A stretch of 6,383 nucleotides of DNA. Origin: CAYGZC01 sp964354225 (GTDB taxonomy: Bacteria > Bacteroidota > Ignavibacteria > UBA10030 > SZUA-254). The notes under the pieces were generated by a model, which was not told the DNA's origin, did no database searches, and was given only the letters and a program-made list of their open reading frames with translations. Shown here piece by piece: positions 5,888-6,383 of the stretch. Made by a program: the position numbers and the translations under genes. Each line of letters opens with the position of its first letter. Position 1 is the stretch's first letter. The stretch lies in contig CAYGZC010000208.1 in the NCBI GenBank assembly GCA_964354225.1, positions 1 to 6,383 of the forward strand, in the 5' to 3' direction.

Positions 5888-6383
5888 TTGGTCAGATGAT
5901 TTCTCACTATCGTATACTGGACAAGCTCGGCGAGGGCGGAATGGGTGTCATCTACAAAGCCCACGACACTAATCTTGATCGTACAGTTGCATTAAAATTC
6001 CTTCCATCGGAACTCACACGAGACCCTGAAGCCAAAGAAAGATTCATTCATGAAGCCAAAGCGGCATCCGCACTGAACCATACAAATATATGTAGTATCC
6101 ACACTATCGAAGAGTTTGAGAATCCCGCCTCCGCTGAAGCTTCGGCGGGCAAGCAACAGTTTATTGACATGGAGTTTGTTGAAGGGAAAACCCTCGGTGT
6201 GTTGCTGAAGGAGAAAGAATTATCACTGAGGGAGGTTGTGGATATTGCTCTTCAAATTGCAGAAGGCTTGAATGCTGCACATAAAAAAGGGATTGTCCAT
6301 AGAGACATCAAGCCGGATAATATAATGGTAACCGACGAGCGCATTGTAAAAATAATGGACTTTGGCTTGGCAAAATTGAAGGG
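5884..6383 (+). CDS. Serine/threonine protein kinase, N-terminal part (kinase 3), cut by the window end
   Basis: ATG 5884 overlaps the stop of kinase 2 as ATGA, and 166 full codons are visible. The fragment covers the N-lobe and the start of the C-lobe of a Hanks-type kinase: GEGGMG (16-21), VALK lysine 38, helix-C Glu57, hinge MEFVEG (96-101), HRD (139-141), Asn146 and DFG (159-161), all intact, so it is predicted to be active. Unlike kinases 1 and 2 it is not preceded by a mini-ORF. Residues 81-89 (PASAEASAG) are an extra loop between strands 4 and 5, encoded by a GC-rich palindrome and absent from the other two kinases. By analogy it should continue into a membrane helix and a TPR-type sensor region, but none of that is visible. 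Confidence 0.93.
   Translation, partial: MIGQMISHYRILDKLGEGGMGVIYKAHDTNLDRTVALKFLPSELTRDPEAKERFIHEAKAASALNHTNICSIHTIEEFENPASAEASAGKQQFIDMEFVEGKTLGVLLKEKELSLREVVDIALQIAEGLNAAHKKGIVHRDIKPDNIMVTDERIVKIMDFGLAKLK
6124..6149 (+). repeat. 26-bp GC-rich palindromic element inserted in frame in kinase 3
   Basis: The element starts CCCGCC (6124-6129) and ends GGCGGG (6144-6149). Its core pairs CCGCTGAAG (6131-6139) with CTTCGGCGG (6140-6148) with a single T/G wobble and no spacer, around the palindrome GAAGCTTC. It encodes PASAEASAG in kinase 3, where kinases 1 and 2 have only a short turn. The motif TTCGGCGG is shared, in the other orientation, with the palindrome at 182-197. Confidence 0.75.

Noticed and set aside
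5419..5964. Reading frames on both strands over the end of kinase 2 and start of kinase 3
   Set aside because: They are shadow frames of the TPR and kinase coding sequence, low in complexity and without motifs or ribosome binding sites.
1..6383. CRISPR array, tRNA, rRNA or transposase gene
   Set aside because: There are no regularly spaced direct repeats, no cloverleaf-like sequence and no transposase motif; the palindromes are isolated and non-coding for any mobility protein.

Overview
The window is a plus-strand array of paralogous receptor-like serine/threonine protein kinase genes with almost no intergenic space. Two kinase genes are complete (226-2721, 831 aa; 2852-5887, 1011 aa) and a third begins at 5884 and runs off the right edge. 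Both complete proteins share one architecture: N-terminal Hanks-type kinase domain, a single membrane helix, a TolB/CsgG-like region, then a long TPR superhelix. This domain set (kinase with COG5616-type TolB-like and TPR regions) is common in free-living bacteria of the Bacteroidota/Ignavibacteria/Calditrichota sphere and in Acidobacteria-like genomes. With the moderate GC content and the many short GC-rich palindromes, I lean towards an FCB-group bacterium, possibly a metagenome-derived one. No phylogenetic marker is present, so this is a weak inference.

Layout. 1-134: tail of a truncated kinase ORF (N-terminal motif only, then a hairpin-rich insert). 131-229: a second mini-ORF made of the first 19 kinase codons plus a GC-rich palindrome. 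226-2721: kinase 1. 2718-2849: a third mini-ORF of the same kind, with a larger structured insert. 2852-5887: kinase 2. 5884-6383: kinase 3, partial. Four of the five junctions are ATGA stop/start overlaps and the fifth has a 2-nt gap, so the six ORFs form one translationally linked chain. No promoter or terminator is visible; transcription probably starts upstream of the window and continues past its right edge.

Most notable: the three mini-ORFs each copy the start of a kinase gene (MIGQxIxHYKIxEKLGE), break off at the codons of the glycine-rich ATP loop, continue in frame through a different palindromic insert, and stop exactly at the next ORF's start. Two further palindromic elements lie in frame inside the catalytic domains of kinases 2 and 3. 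The simplest reading is a tandem kinase array invaded by small palindromic repeats, with some members internally deleted. A coupled leader-peptide role and an assembly misjoin are both live alternatives. The TolB-like segments are also distinctly richer in GC than the DNA around them, which suggests that domains have been swapped as modules.
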